Source of the DNA: Manihot esculenta
Lineage: Eukaryota; Streptophyta; Magnoliopsida; Malpighiales; Euphorbiaceae
Direction of reading: 5' to 3'
NCBI RefSeq assembly: GCF_001659605.2
Contig: NC_035173.2
Location: 7,747,769 to 7,811,768, forward strand
DNA: 64,000 nt
Shown here: positions 9,825 to 21,660 of the stretch, piece by piece
How the letters are laid out: every line of letters starts with the position of its first letter
Position numbering within the stretch: the stretch's first letter is position 1
Notes under the pieces: generated by a model
What the model saw: only the letters and a program-made list of their open reading frames with translations
Told to the model about the DNA's origin: nothing
The model's database searches: none
Program-made: the position numbers and the translations under genes

Positions 9825-10960
9825 ATGGCCGATTCTTCTAGCCAGAGTCTAGCCGATCAATCCCAAACAGTAACTGATCCAATACCAGACCTGTCACACA
9901 AATTCTTTCTGTTAATTCAGAATAGCCAAAATGCAAATAAAAAATCAGCAAATCAAATTACTCTTGATTCAGTACAGCCGCCGTCCGATGTGAAGTTGAA
10001 CGACTCCAATTATGTCGTCTGGGCAAAGACAATGGAGATGTTTATTACAGGGAGGGGAAAATTAAACCACTTGACTCGTCTGGGCAAAGACAATGGAGAT
10101 GTTTATTACAGGGAGGGGAAAATTAAACCACTTGACTGTGATCTCCCCTCCTCCAGTAGAAACAGACCCGGCCATTCACCTATGCTAAGCCAATGATAGC
10201 ATCGTCCAAGGATGGATGATCCAGACAACACAAGACAAGCAAAGGGCTTTGGGATGCCCTCAAAATCAGGTTCAATACAGGCAGTAACAAACTGATTATT
10301 TATGAGTTACAGTATAAGACATACAAGTTAACACAACAAGGAAGCACGCTGGAGGATCTATACAATGATCTCCAGGCCATCTGGGCCGAGATCGATGAAA
10401 GACAACCAACCAGAATTGAAGGGGACATTAATATCATTATCCGACACTAGGAAATTCAGGAGGAACGTCTTTACCTTTTTTTGGCCGGGATATAGTCGGA
10501 ACTCGACCCAATCCGTCGAGAAATTCTCAACGAAGAGCCATTACCATCCTTGGATGATGCCTACTCTCGACTCTGCAGTGAAAAGATGCGTCGTGCTATC
10601 CATCTTCCTTCCCCATCGCCGGCAACAGTTGGCCACGACCTTGTGGGTGCCGGATTATTGGTGAAAAACTGGTCAAACATAGACAAGTCATAACTCCGGG
10701 ATGATAAAACGAGCTTGAAATGCACCCATTGTGGCGGATCTCGGCACACCCGGGACGGATGTTTCAAAATCATAGGGTACCCAGAGTGGTGGGAGGAGAA
10801 TAAGGCCCATAAGAAAAAAGGAAGGGGACAGGGCATGGTGAACATAGCAGTGGCCATCGCTAGCAGCAACCAAATGGCCGCCTGTGGCAGCGGCCAGATC
10901 GGGCAAACTAAAGCAAGCTCTGGCAACAGACAGAGTTCAAGGGTTGCAGCGGCACTACGT
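9825..10960 (+). pseudogene. Copia gag with CCHC knuckle, frameshifted
   Basis: The frame opens at ATG 9825 with a typical copia Gag start; the segment DVKLNDSNYVVWAKTMEMFITG is characteristic of plant copia Gag. A perfect 61-bp tandem duplication (10016-10076 and 10077-10137) then shifts the frame. Further pieces of Gag appear in other frames, ending in a CCHC knuckle near 10718-10765 (CTHCGGSRHTRDGCFKIIGYP). Gag would form the particle and bind RNA. The protein cannot be read continuously. Confidence 0.75.
10016..10137 (+). repeat. Perfect 61-bp tandem duplication in copia gag
   Basis: 10016-10076 and 10077-10137 are identical as read by eye. Since 61 is not a multiple of 3, the duplication destroys the gag frame. 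Confidence 0.9.
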
Positions 10961-11020
10961 GGAACCAAATGAGAAGGAGGCACAAATGCCTCAACTGATA
11001 GTGAAGGAGGTATTTTAGGG

Positions 11021-11595
11021 TTGGAAAGGTCAAATGACCTTTCTATTCTTACCACTTTAAATAATTGTGTTGGCCATGTTAATAATGTGCATAATACTAG
11101 TGGTTGGATATTTGATTCAGGAGCCACAGACACTATGACCAATGATCCTTCAGATATTATTTTTCGAACTCCACCCACCAAATCCAATATTCTAAACACT
11201 ACTGATGGCTCATTCACAGTCATTGGTGGTGGTATCGTTTCTATAACCTTCACTTTAAATGTCTCCAACTGCCTCTATGTACCCTCCTTATCTTGCAAAT
11301 TACTATACGTCAGTCAAATCTCTAAGCATTTAAATTGCAAAGTACTCATGTATCCTCATTTTTGTGTTTTGCAGGATATTCAAACAGACACGGTACTGGG
11401 TCGTGATTCTGAGAAAGATGGATTGTACTATATGGAGGAGGTCTTGAGCATTGGGTCGGCTCACTTAGCTCAAGGGTCTTCAACCCAATAGTTATGGCTC
11501 TGGCACCGGCGCTTTGGCCATCACTCAAGTGAATATCTTCGTACTTTATTTCCTGAATTTAAATCCATTAATATCCCTGTTTGTTATTCATGTGT
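11021..11595 (+). pseudogene. Copia aspartic protease and GAG-pre-integrase remnant
   Basis: The frame 11021-11491 contains SGWIFDSGATDTMT with the catalytic DSG, followed by the usual VSNCLYVPSLSCKLLYVSQI strands of copia proteases. After the stop, another frame resembles the GAG-pre-integrase start (a His-rich LGH-like segment near 11500-11560). The integrase core does not follow. Confidence 0.75.
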
Positions 11596-12090
11596 GCTTG
11601 TTAATCAGTTAATGAGATTCAAGAATTCTCTCAAACAAGTTCTCAATTTATTTCATAATAGATTCCTTAAAAAAAGTAGAAACATTAATAAAGAAAATCA
11701 GTCTGGGAGAGTAGGATTTTCCGGTTAATCGACCTATGTGAGATTCTATTCAAGGGCATTCAACAACTTGGTATCACAGCCAGTTGATGCTCGATTCATG
11801 ACTTGGTTCATCAAGTTTCGGAGCTCATTCACACCTTCAAATAGATTGTGCTGCATCATGAAATTTGAGCCTTCATTAGTCATGGCTTGTAAAAAATGAA
11901 CCTTAATGAGCCTTCAGAATATCTTATATACAGACCTTGACCTGTAATGTAGATTCTATTTGTAAAAGAATGTCATTTTTCAACTGGTAGCGTATTCTTA
12001 ATGTTTCTGCTGCCTAAATCATCCGCTTTCTGCTTAATTTATCCATTTGACATCTAATCGTGATAAAAAAAATAAAAAAAATTTGACAGG
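11596..12090 (+). other. Unassigned remnant with a primer-site-like motif
   Basis: No gene is seen. TTGGTATCACAGCC near 11770 resembles an initiator-tRNA-Met primer site after a possible LTR end, so this could be a fragment of another LTR element. No matching LTR is found. Confidence 0.3.
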
Positions 12091-12179
12091 GGACATTGGA
12101 ATTACCACTGACAAGGCCCAGCGTAAGGAGCTGCTGAATTTGATTGGTAACTTGGTGACACATGTATACCCGTCCTAGC
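12091..12179 (+). CDS. Possible terminal exon of an unknown gene
   Basis: A pyrimidine-poor but acceptable acceptor (TTTGACAG) precedes an open stretch translating as a compact, charged peptide with DKAQRKELLNLIGNLVTHV and then a TAG stop. It is followed by sequence that could be a 3' UTR. I do not recognise the family. It may be a stranded exon of a gene broken by insertions, or chance. Confidence 0.22.
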
Positions 12180-12183
12180 TCAA

Positions 12184-13715
12184 GAGCTGCTAGTTATTTC
12201 ATTGTATTACTCTTCCATGGAAATCACCTCTTGTAATTTACACGCTTTCCTGACAAGCTGTGAGAATTTTTTTTGACTTTTACTATGTTGATATAGTTTC
12301 ATCTCTCTCAGTTTGCTTTTTTGTACTTGAGTTATATTTCAAGGATAACAATTTCAACCATGTTGAAATATAACATTGCTAATTTTGCATTTCCTGCTTA
12401 TGTTTCTTCATGTTTTGGTCTTCTATCTCTTAAAATCAAAATGCTTGACATGTACTCATAATGAGATGATGACAGAACCACTGATGGTAAGTTGTTCAAT
12501 ATTTGTGGATATGCTTGAGTAACTGGACTAGGAGGCAACATATGTATGGATATTCTGAAATTCTTCCTCCATTCTGTGTGCTTCCATCATTTAAGAAAAT
12601 CTATTTTTCCACATGATTGAACATTTGGTCCTGAAACTGCATGAGCATGAGACATGCCATTTGAAACTGAATTACCTGCCTGCAGACATGATTGACATTA
12701 GTGCCATGTTGCATTGATGGGTTCAGGCTGCGCTGGTAACTGGAGTTGGAGAAGCAGTCATGCTTCCATTAGAATTTTGAAAAGCTACAAGCGCCTATAT
12801 TTACAAAGGAAGGTCAATGCAAGAATGAAAGGCTTCGTTATTTGGAAAAGTGGAGATCGAGCAGATATAGTAAGACCAAAGAAAGAAGTATGCCAGAAAG
12901 CAATGTGGGTCATGTGTTTATATTCAGAGGGATATTGATGTCCAAAGGGCCTTTTGGCTTAAGGTTGTCGTGCAATCACGGGAAATGGAGAGAAAAGGTT
13001 GTGCCTTTGCAAAGACATTGTGCTGTTTCTGTTCTTGATTGTCTGAGATCAGGTTTTCAGGATGAAGGGTATTGGACATTTCAGGATTCTACTTTACAGG
13101 TGGGCTCGTGTAGATAAAGAACACACATCATCAAATCCTTGAAGTAGAAATTCAAGGACAAAATAAAGTATAGCTTTATTCAAGGACAAAATAAAAAAAT
13201 AAAAATATTTTTAATTTAATTTTAATTTATTATGCTTGGCATGAGTATCTTGCTAGAATATGGTGCTTCATGATTGGTTTATGAAAAGTAAGAATCATAT
13301 GGAAGACGCGTCGATGGCTTTCTAATGTTAGATTAGGACTTACAATTACGCGGAACCAAAAGATAGGAAGAAATATTGGGTTGTGATAGGTTGAGTTAGG
13401 AAGTATTTTAGTTGGTGTTTTGTAAAATCTTGCATGCGAAGAAAGCAAAGTCAAGAGTTGTATTATTTCATCAGAGCTGATGTGGAGATAGGCAGAGTCT
13501 AAGTCCATCACGGATGCTTCTGGACAGCCACCACAGGTCCAAAATGGCTACTAATAATTGTCCCACAACAAGAATTTTCTATATTAGTATTATTACCATT
13601 ATTATATTTTCTGTTTAATGAGTCTCTGAATTCTGTTGACTGAATTGGGTGGAGATTTGGTTTCCGGCAGAAGTGACTGCTTCTTTGTATTTTCTATGTT
13701 TCTTTGGCAAACTAA
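12184..13715. other. Intergenic, moderate GC, no clear gene
   Basis: Less AT-rich than the following region. Short open frames occur at 12714-12938 and 12842-13117, the latter ending at an AG/GTGGGC donor-like site, but I cannot tie them to a family and no start or splice structure is convincing. Possible decayed exon material. Confidence 0.35.
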
Positions 13716-13723
13716 AATGGAAG
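13716..13723. repeat. Target site duplication, left copy (AATGGAAG)
   Basis: An 8-bp direct repeat; the same 8 bases occur at 15113-15120 immediately right of the element. Confidence 0.85.
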
Positions 13724-15112
13724 TAGGGGTGTAATCGAGCCGAGCCGAGCTTTGTAAAGCTCAAGCTCGTTTATTAAAAAAGTTTGGAAGCTCGAGCTCG
13801 AGCTCGAGCTCGACTCGAGCTCTAATATTTGATTCGAGCTCGGCTCGAGAATTAAATATTATAATCGAGCTCGATTCGAGCTCGACTCGTGAAAGGCTCG
13901 TTCGATTTAATAACGAGCCTAATTCGAGCTCGAGCTCGAAAAGCTCGATTAAGAAGCTCGTTAATAAAACTCGAGCTCGAACTCGAAAAGCTCGATTAAG
14001 AAACTCGTTAAAAAAGCTCGAGACCGAGCTCAAAATTAAAAAGTTTGATTTGAGCTCAAGTTCAGGCTCGAGCTCGAATTAATAATTACACTTTAATCAG
14101 TTTTTAATCATCATTAATTTAAATAATATAAAAAAAAGAGAGTGTACATAAAAAAAAGTACGTAACACAATTTTAACTAAAATAACACAAATAAATATAA
14201 ATTTAACAACATAATAAAATTAGATTACACACAAATTTTAATATCAAACGAATAAAGTTGATTCCAACTTCCAACAGTTGAAACAAGCTAATATAATTTA
14301 ATTATCTTCATAATCATCTTCATGCTTGTTCAATTAGTTAACTTGAATTTCAACTTCAACATCCATATAACCTTAATTAATTATTATTAATATACTTTGA
14401 TAATTATTATCATCTTTTATATTGTATGCTTAATTATATACAAAAAATTTGTTATAATTATACTTTAATTTTAAAATGTATATAATTTTTACAACTCAAT
14501 TTATCATGTATTACTATAATTTTAAAGAATACTTATTATAATAATTAATATTAATTATTTGTGATTATACATTAATTTTATGGAATCTTATTATAATAAT
14601 TATATACAAAAGATTTTTATAATTTAATTTTAAAGAATATTAATTATAATAATTAATCTTAATTATTTATAATTTTCAATACTATAATTTTCAAGTATTT
14701 ATAATAGTTTAAATTTTATAATTTTATAGTTATTTTTATTTTTTTAATAATATATGAACTTGTTCATAAATTTATTTAATGAATTGGTTCACCAATTTAT
14801 TTAAACAATATTACTCACGAGCCTATTTAACGAGTCTGCTCGCGAGCCTTCTCAACGAGCCAGCTCGCGAGCCTTCTCAATGAGCCAGCTCGCGAGCCTT
14901 CTCAACGAGCTAGCTCGCGAGCCTAAAAACGAGCCAGCTCGCGAGCCTTAACGAGCCGAATACTATGGAGTTCAAGCTCAGCTCGTTTAAGTGACGAGCC
15001 TCAAAATTGAGCTCGAGCTTGGCTCGTTTAAAAAACGAGCCGAACTCAGTCGAGCTTTTATCGAGTCGAGTCTCGAGTAGCTCACGAATAGCTTGGCTCA
15101 TTTACAGCCCTA
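13724..15112. mobile_element. hAT-like non-autonomous DNA transposon (1389 bp)
   Basis: Termini are TAGGGGTGTAATCGAGCC on the left and, on the reverse strand, TAGGGCTGTAAATGAGCC on the right, giving imperfect inverted repeats of about 20 bp. The flanks are a perfect 8-bp duplication AATGGAAG, the hAT hallmark. Both subterminal 300-bp zones are packed with GAGCTCG and CGAGC motifs in both orientations, plausibly transposase-binding sites. The centre is AT-rich and codes for no transposase. Reading frames through the motif arrays are low-complexity artefacts. Confidence 0.85.
14830..14952. repeat. 25-bp tandem repeat in hAT subterminal zone
   Basis: About four to five copies of a 25-bp unit built on GAGCCAGCTCGCGAGCCTT. 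Each copy has an internal GCTCGCGAGC palindrome. Confidence 0.75.
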
Positions 15113-15120
15113 AATGGAAG

Positions 15121-17507
15121 CAATTGTGAAAGACGAAAAAAAAAAATCAGTTTTAATTTTTGTTATATTCATCATGGCTTTTATTAAAGATGAAAACACA
15201 ATTCTTTTTTTTTTTTTTTATATATCTTTGAAGAAATGATTTGCTTTTTGTGGATGGTTATATGAAAAAATTTGTACTTAAATTGGATTTATATGAATCT
15301 ATAGTGTTAAATAATAGTGGGATTTACATGAAATTTTTATATTTATACTATAAATTTATATAAACTTGATTTAAATAATTTTTTTTATACGTAATTTTTA
15401 GACTCTATTTATTTTATAAAAAATATTTTTAAAAAAAATATTTTTTTATATTTAGAGCACTAAAAAATTCATTGAATGAAAAATATTTTTCTGATAAAAA
15501 AAAATCATTTTAAGAGAAATGACTATAAATATATTTTTTTCATATTAATATTTTGTGTTTGATATATGTTAAATTTTTTTCATATATATAATTTGCCTTC
15601 AACAATAAGCTTGTGAGGATTTCGTAGAAAAATCAAATGTCCCTACTAAACTCAAAGTCATTGGATAACTTGAAAGATATATAATAATAGCTTTGTTTTC
15701 TTTTTTATTTGAGTGCTTGATTCCTAAGTATTAGAATATAAAATATTATGAAGTTCAATGAAAAATATGGACTTTGCTGAGTCCAATAAAATTGCCATCC
15801 TGGAACAATAATCAGGAAAATAAATTAAATTATTTATATTGAGTCATTATAAAAAATAATAAAATTTATCAATTAAATTATAAAATAAATGATTATGCAG
15901 TTATTAAAGTAAATTACCAGTGATTTATCGATTATTTGAAATACTGATAATGATATTGTTGATCGGATAAAATTTCGTAATTATATTTTTATTTTTTAAT
16001 AGTATTTTTCTAATAATGTTTTAAATACTTTATTTACGATGAACAGAAAGTTCAATGATTTACAATTTAAAACCCTTTTGGGGGAAAAAAGGAATCCCTT
16101 TGATTGAGGACCTAAAATTTCTTACAAACTTGTTGGAAGTGCTAAAAGATCATTTTAAGGTTAGCTGGTCATAGGGTTAAGTTTGGCCAACTTTAGTTGA
16201 CTGAATTTGGTAGAAAAAGGAGTAAATAGAATTTTATAATATGCTAGTGGATCCGCTTATAGATATAAAATATTAAAATATATTTATCAAACTATGGAAT
16301 TTCCTCAAACTCATATAGAGAAATGGCCAAATGGGTCAACTTATTTTCTCCAATGCTTGTGTTCAACTAAATTAATTTTTGAGCATTGAGTTGAATTGAA
16401 TAAGGATTACAATAGAAACCATCATGATGTAGAACAAGAGATAAAAGAAGGTTATTTAGCAATTTGAAAATGTTAAGAAAATTCGATAATAAATATTAAA
16501 AGAAATTATAAAAAATATTGTGATGGTGTTAAATTGATATATCGTGATTTGTCTCGGTTAATGAATAGTGATAAAATTTTAATATTATCAAATATTATTG
16601 AAAAAAATTATTTTAACTCTCCTAAATTATTTTTCATGAGAGGAAATATATAGAAGAAGAAAATAATACTCATCAACATGAGCAATTAATTATAGTCTAT
16701 AGTTGAGTATTATATTTTATAATTTTTTATTAATTATTTTTAATTAATAACTCTTTAAAATAAAATTTTAAGCAACTTCTTTTTTGTTCTGCACTTTTTG
16801 TCCACTCTTCATTTTTAATTATCTCAAAATCTTATTCACTTTTTTTTATATTATGATTAATATATAAATAGGTTATTATAGTTCTATTTAATTTTATTTT
16901 ATTTTCAAGATAATTCTTCATTAATTGTTTATTTTATTAAATGAGAGTTCAAGCAATCTCTGAATATTTAATTCAAACTATTTATTATTGATAATGATTT
17001 TATTATTTTAATAAATTTAATATCTTTAGAAACTTAAATAAAAAAAATTATTTGACTTTTGAAATATATATTAATAGTGATATTTTTAAATTATATACTT
17101 TTAAAACTTAAATGTTAATAATAATTTTGAAGGACTATCATAAATAACTGAAATAAATTTAATATACATATATATAATTTTCTTTTCTTGAAGTTTGGGG
17201 GGCAAGAACTCTATTACAGGCTCAAATTTTGATATTTATTTAAAATCGTGTTACACTTGATTTAATTTTCTTTCAAACTAATTAAATTGATTAAATTAAT
17301 TTATTTATGTATTCATATGTGGAATGAAATTTTTGAATTAAAACCTTCGGTTTTATTCTTATAAAATGAGAATAAACAATAGATATTAAGAAAAATATTA
17401 TCATCACATAATTATAACAAAACAAATATATCAAACATGGTAACTAGACATATAAATTAATAAATGAGCTATTTATTTTATTCTGAAGGTAAGACAATAA
17501 TTACACA
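15121..17507. other. AT-rich intergenic DNA
   Basis: No gene is seen. It contains one copy of the dispersed AT-rich hairpin repeat (about 15400-15590) and many poly-A and poly-T tracts. Confidence 0.7.
15400..15590. repeat. Dispersed AT-rich MITE-like repeat, partial copy
   Basis: Starts with a CTATTTATTTTATAAAAAATA segment and contains the AAAAATATTTTT core shared with the copies near 23.2, 23.8, 24.4, 26.3 and 30.7 kb. Confidence 0.4.
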
Positions 17508-17515
17508 ATTATAAT

Positions 17516-18529
17516 TAGGGGAGAGCAGTTTTCTGCTTAAATTGTAAAACCAAACTAAACTGAACTAATTTGATTTGATCGATTTGATTTTTCGACTTAG
17601 TACTTTGGTTCGATTTTTATTTTTTTATAATTTTAGTTTTCGATTTGACTTTTTCATTGAAAAACCAAGAAAAACAAACTGAACCGACCATTAAAACTAT
17701 GTAGTTTTGAGTATATATACACTACCTTGTCATAATCTAACCCTAAATTTTCTTTCAATTAGACCAGTCATTTTCTCTACCGCTCACAATCATTTGCCTC
17801 ATCGTTCTCTTTTTTCTTCTTATTTTTCTCTTCCTCTTATAATAAAACATCTTTTTTTTCTTTTTCTTTATGATGCGACAAACTGCGGACACTTGCATGT
17901 GAAAGAAGAGAGAGTCTCGCAATGGTCGTGTCTCACAATATCGACAAGCCGCTCCATTTACGTGTGAAGGATAAGCATCGAGCCATCAAAGGATCTCCTT
18001 GTTTTTTTTTTTTAGTTTACTGATTTTTTTTTGTCAATTTATACTGAAAATAGAATTGTTATTGATTAAATCTATTGCCGTTAGATCTAGATATTGTTAA
18101 TTAGAGATAATTTTTTGTAAATCTATTTGGAATAGTTTCTTCTTCTTTAGAGACCTATTTGGCTATACTGAATATTTGAGATAATCTTATTTTTAAATAT
18201 ACTTGGATTGCACTGATTCGATTTGTATTTAGTATTTGATTAAATTTAGGATAATTGACTTGTTAAACTGTAAAAATGATTTTCATATCATGGTGCTTGG
18301 AATTTGGATTGGGATGAGGCAGTAGATTGGCAACATAGGTTTTTGAGCTATTTTTCTCAAACAACGGTTTAGTTTTGAATTGAAATCGAAGCAAACCGAA
18401 GCAATTCCGTTTGATTCGATTATTCTCTTATTTCAGTTTTGTTTTGGTTAGCATTTTTTATTAAATCAATTTTTTAGTTTTTTAATTTCGGTTCGATTCG
18501 AAACTGAACCGACTAAATACACATCCCTA
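17516..18529. mobile_element. Second hAT-like non-autonomous element (about 1014 bp)
   Basis: The left end is TAGGGGAGAGCAG; the right end, reverse-complemented, is TAGGGATGTGTATTTAG. Flanks ATTATAAT (17508-17515) and ATTATAGC (18530-18537) match at six of eight bases, an aged 8-bp duplication. Subterminal zones are rich in GGTTCGATT and AACTGAACCG motifs in inverted orientation. No transposase is encoded. Confidence 0.6.
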
Positions 18530-18537
18530 ATTATAGC

Positions 18538-20993
18538 AATAATTCTCTCACAACTTGCAGATTGAGGAGAATGCTGGTAAGGACTGGAGGTACAATCTAG
18601 GAACTTAATAAGATTACGATGGCCAACTAAGCTCAGCTCTTATTGGTGGCTAACTAGTCATTCTCGATTTTAAGAATAAAATGAACTGTGGCATGAGGAG
18701 GTATCAATATGTCAAAAGTGATGCCTCCTAAATAAATAAATAAAAAGAAATTATAAAAAATGACTCCACCTTTAATTTGCTATTAATTTATACTAATTTC
18801 TCCAACATTACTTTTAAAAAAAATCATATTGTTGAAAAAAAATTATATTTTAATATCCAAAACTCAACGCTTCTTCACTTAAACGGTCGACGTTTTCATC
18901 AGCCGAGCATTATGAAAATTTTCAAAATCTTTAGCTTGGATACTTGACTTTGCCTTCCAACTTCGATGGAGTTTTATAAGGATCATTCTTTGGCATAATA
19001 ATCGTTTTAACAGAATAGTTGGTCTCGAAAGTGTTGCTCTCACCGAAATGTGTCAATTTGATTAAGTTTCTGAAGCTTCAAGCTTCTACAAATGTGACTA
19101 GAGATGATTAATTCCACCACAATAAACATACAGGACCCTAATATATGCTCTACAAAATATACATGCCTTGGAGTTTGAGAAACATAATCTATTATAAACA
19201 TTAAACCATATACAATATACAAACCCACGGGCCAAACACAATATCGTAAATCATAAAAATATTACATGTTCGCTATCATATAGGGAGGAATGCTTTGCAT
19301 AATTTATGGAATCGGTGGGCTAATTACCCATAGATTTCATGCTTATATTATAATGCATTTGTTTACATGTGAAAATTTGTTGTGATGAGTGTTAAATTGT
19401 ATAATGCAAATATAATTAGCCAATGAAATTAACTCCATAAATCAAAAGTAAATAAATAAATAAATAAAAATCTGTGGGTGGAATGATGATTTCATCTTCC
19501 ATCACACATGCACATGCTTCAAGCAAAATATATATAATAGTATATGAAGGGTGGGCCATATCATAATTAGGCATAGACGTAATTGTTCTCTAATCCTTTC
19601 CAAAATTGAAAGGTGTTATCTGATACTCTCATTAATTTTTAAATTATTTATGTAAAAAAATATGATAATTTATAGGATATTTTAAATTATTTTTTATAAA
19701 TTTTTAAAAATTAAAATTATTAATTTAAATGAATAAATTCTAAACCACAAATATTGTTTTGTGGAGGTAGCAACCATTTGTCAAATAAATGGGCTTTGAT
19801 TTTCTTTCTTTTTCATTAATTAGATTTTCCAGATTTCTAGTCCTTATAAGACAAAAGAGCAGTTTACAAAAGTCTAAACGCGATTTGATTATCACCCAAA
19901 AACATCTTTATCATGAAATCTTCTGCACTGCATCATCATTGAGTTTTAGATTTTCGAGTCTTTTTTGGTTTAAATATTTTCAGAAATTTTTTTATATAAA
20001 ACAAAAATATTTCATTAATTATATAATACCCTCTTCAAAAGAGGAGTACAAATTAACATATTATATATTTTTTTTCATAAATAAAACAAACAACTTGTAG
20101 AAAAAATATATATATATGACTATTGCTTGCCGTTTCTCTTAAAAAAATAATAACAAAAACATTATATTATAACTCTATTACATGAGAGAAAAGACAATAA
20201 AACCCCATTAGAAGGTAGCACATATCTATCAACTATATATGCTCAAAATCTAATGCAAATGGATATAAATATATGATAGCTATTAAAAATAAATAAATAA
20301 AAAGAGTGGGACAAATTAAAAATATTGTTTATAATTGACAATAGGTGAAAAAATTTAGTTAATTCTATCATTTTACCTATTTTTTATTTGCTCTATACAA
20401 TTTTTCTTTTTTTTTTCTAATATTTTCACGGAATACAGCTACCAGTTTCAACAGATTTAAAATTAAAAAAAAAGTTAATATAACTAAAATAATTCAAAAT
20501 TTTACTCAAAGTTATTGATTTTAAGTTAAGATTCTTCTATTATCTCGTAGTGTATATATTATGTGAGAGTTTAAAAAAAATTAAAAATTAAATAAGTTGC
20601 ACAAGTCCACCCTACTTTTTTTTCTGTTGCTTCCGGTGTACAGCGATAATATAACGGCTGTCGTACGGCTATCGTAAGATTTACATCATGCTTACCCTTC
20701 CGTTATGCTAATTACAACCAACCATGTACTTGCAAATTTAAAAACAGCTACACCTATTGCTTTTAATTCTATAAAAAGTAATAAAAATTAAAAATATTAT
20801 GATTATTTTTAACAAATTAAATTACTTGATTTTTTTAAAATTTATTATTTAATTTTTTTAAAAAATAAAACTCGTTATTGTATTAATAAAATTTCATCAA
20901 CTTAAGAGATATATCATTTCAAATAGAGAAACAGTCATATGTAATAGATTCTTTAACCAAAGTATGAGCGGTTACAGTGGTATGACGATGAAC
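18538..20993. other. AT-rich intergenic DNA
   Basis: No gene or recognisable element. Short open frames in AT-rich sequence look random. Confidence 0.65.
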
Positions 20994-21660
20994 TCATTTA
21001 ATAAAATTATCAGTTCTAGAGTCTAATAAAAATTTATAATCATTCAAAATCAAATTTAAAATCAAATCCAATTCAGAAATATCTAAATATGGAGATTGAA
21101 GAGATTGAATCACTTGCAAACAGTCCATACCATTAAAAGGCAAAAATTCCGTTGCAAAGAGTAAACAGTGATGGAGAGCTAAAACTTTTATTTCCATTAA
21201 AAATAAAATATCTGGTTTATAACTAGTAACAAAATCTTTCAATACATTAACCGTCCGAGGATTGCCGAATTCTCGGCAGTTCCAACACATGACGATCATT
21301 GCTTTCGGCTATCTCAACCTTTGATAGGATGAGCGACTTCACTGTTACCTGCAGGGTGTGGTTAGAGACATCCTGTTGAGAGCAAGGAAAACATGTAGTA
21401 TCATCATCTTGTTGAGAGGAAGAAAAATCAACATTGTTAAAAAATTGAAATAGATATCTTTTTGTCTCTAATTCCATAATAGATACCTCTCTAAAAGATG
21501 TTATAAATCTGCCAAACAATCTGCATATTCTAAAAATTGATTGAATTGTATGTGAGAAACATACCACCATACATAAATTATAAGTGACGATCGGAATATC
21601 TCTGGAGCTCTTAATATGAACAACAACATTTTCTTTTTTATCGATAATCAATTAACGCAG
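20994..21660 (-). pseudogene. LINE (non-LTR retrotransposon) fragment, ORF1/endonuclease junction
   Basis: On the minus strand, 21651-21247 shows pieces of a plant LINE ORF1 (DUF4283-like, with GRFITSFREVSIMELETKRY and LFQFFNNVD). 21299-20994 shows the start of the endonuclease domain, with MCWNCREFGNPRTV and the DILFLMEIK catalytic-Glu motif. The ORF1 central part and everything after the first 50 endonuclease residues are missing. It is a short, decayed internal fragment. Confidence 0.65.

Larger units (their letters stand above)
9525..11595 (+). mobile_element. Truncated Ty1/copia retrotransposon
   Basis: The 5' LTR starts TGTTGGAAAG at 9525 and is followed by a primer-binding-like TGGTATCAAAG at 9724. 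Gag, a CCHC knuckle, an aspartic protease and the start of the GAG-pre-integrase region follow in copia order. The similarity ends near 11595, so integrase, RT, RNase H and the 3' LTR are missing. It interrupts the b561 exon on its left. Confidence 0.8.

Noticed and set aside
10561..11268. 235-codon minus-strand frame
   Set aside because: Antisense shadow of copia gag and protease; no domain visible.
11770..11785. Independent LTR retrotransposon with primer site TTGGTATCACAGCC
   Set aside because: Only a primer-like motif is seen; no matching LTR pair or coding domain, so it is left as an unassigned remnant.
13761..14033. Frame rich in Glu, Leu and Arg on the minus strand
   Set aside because: Produced by GAGCTCG repeats in the hAT subterminal zone.
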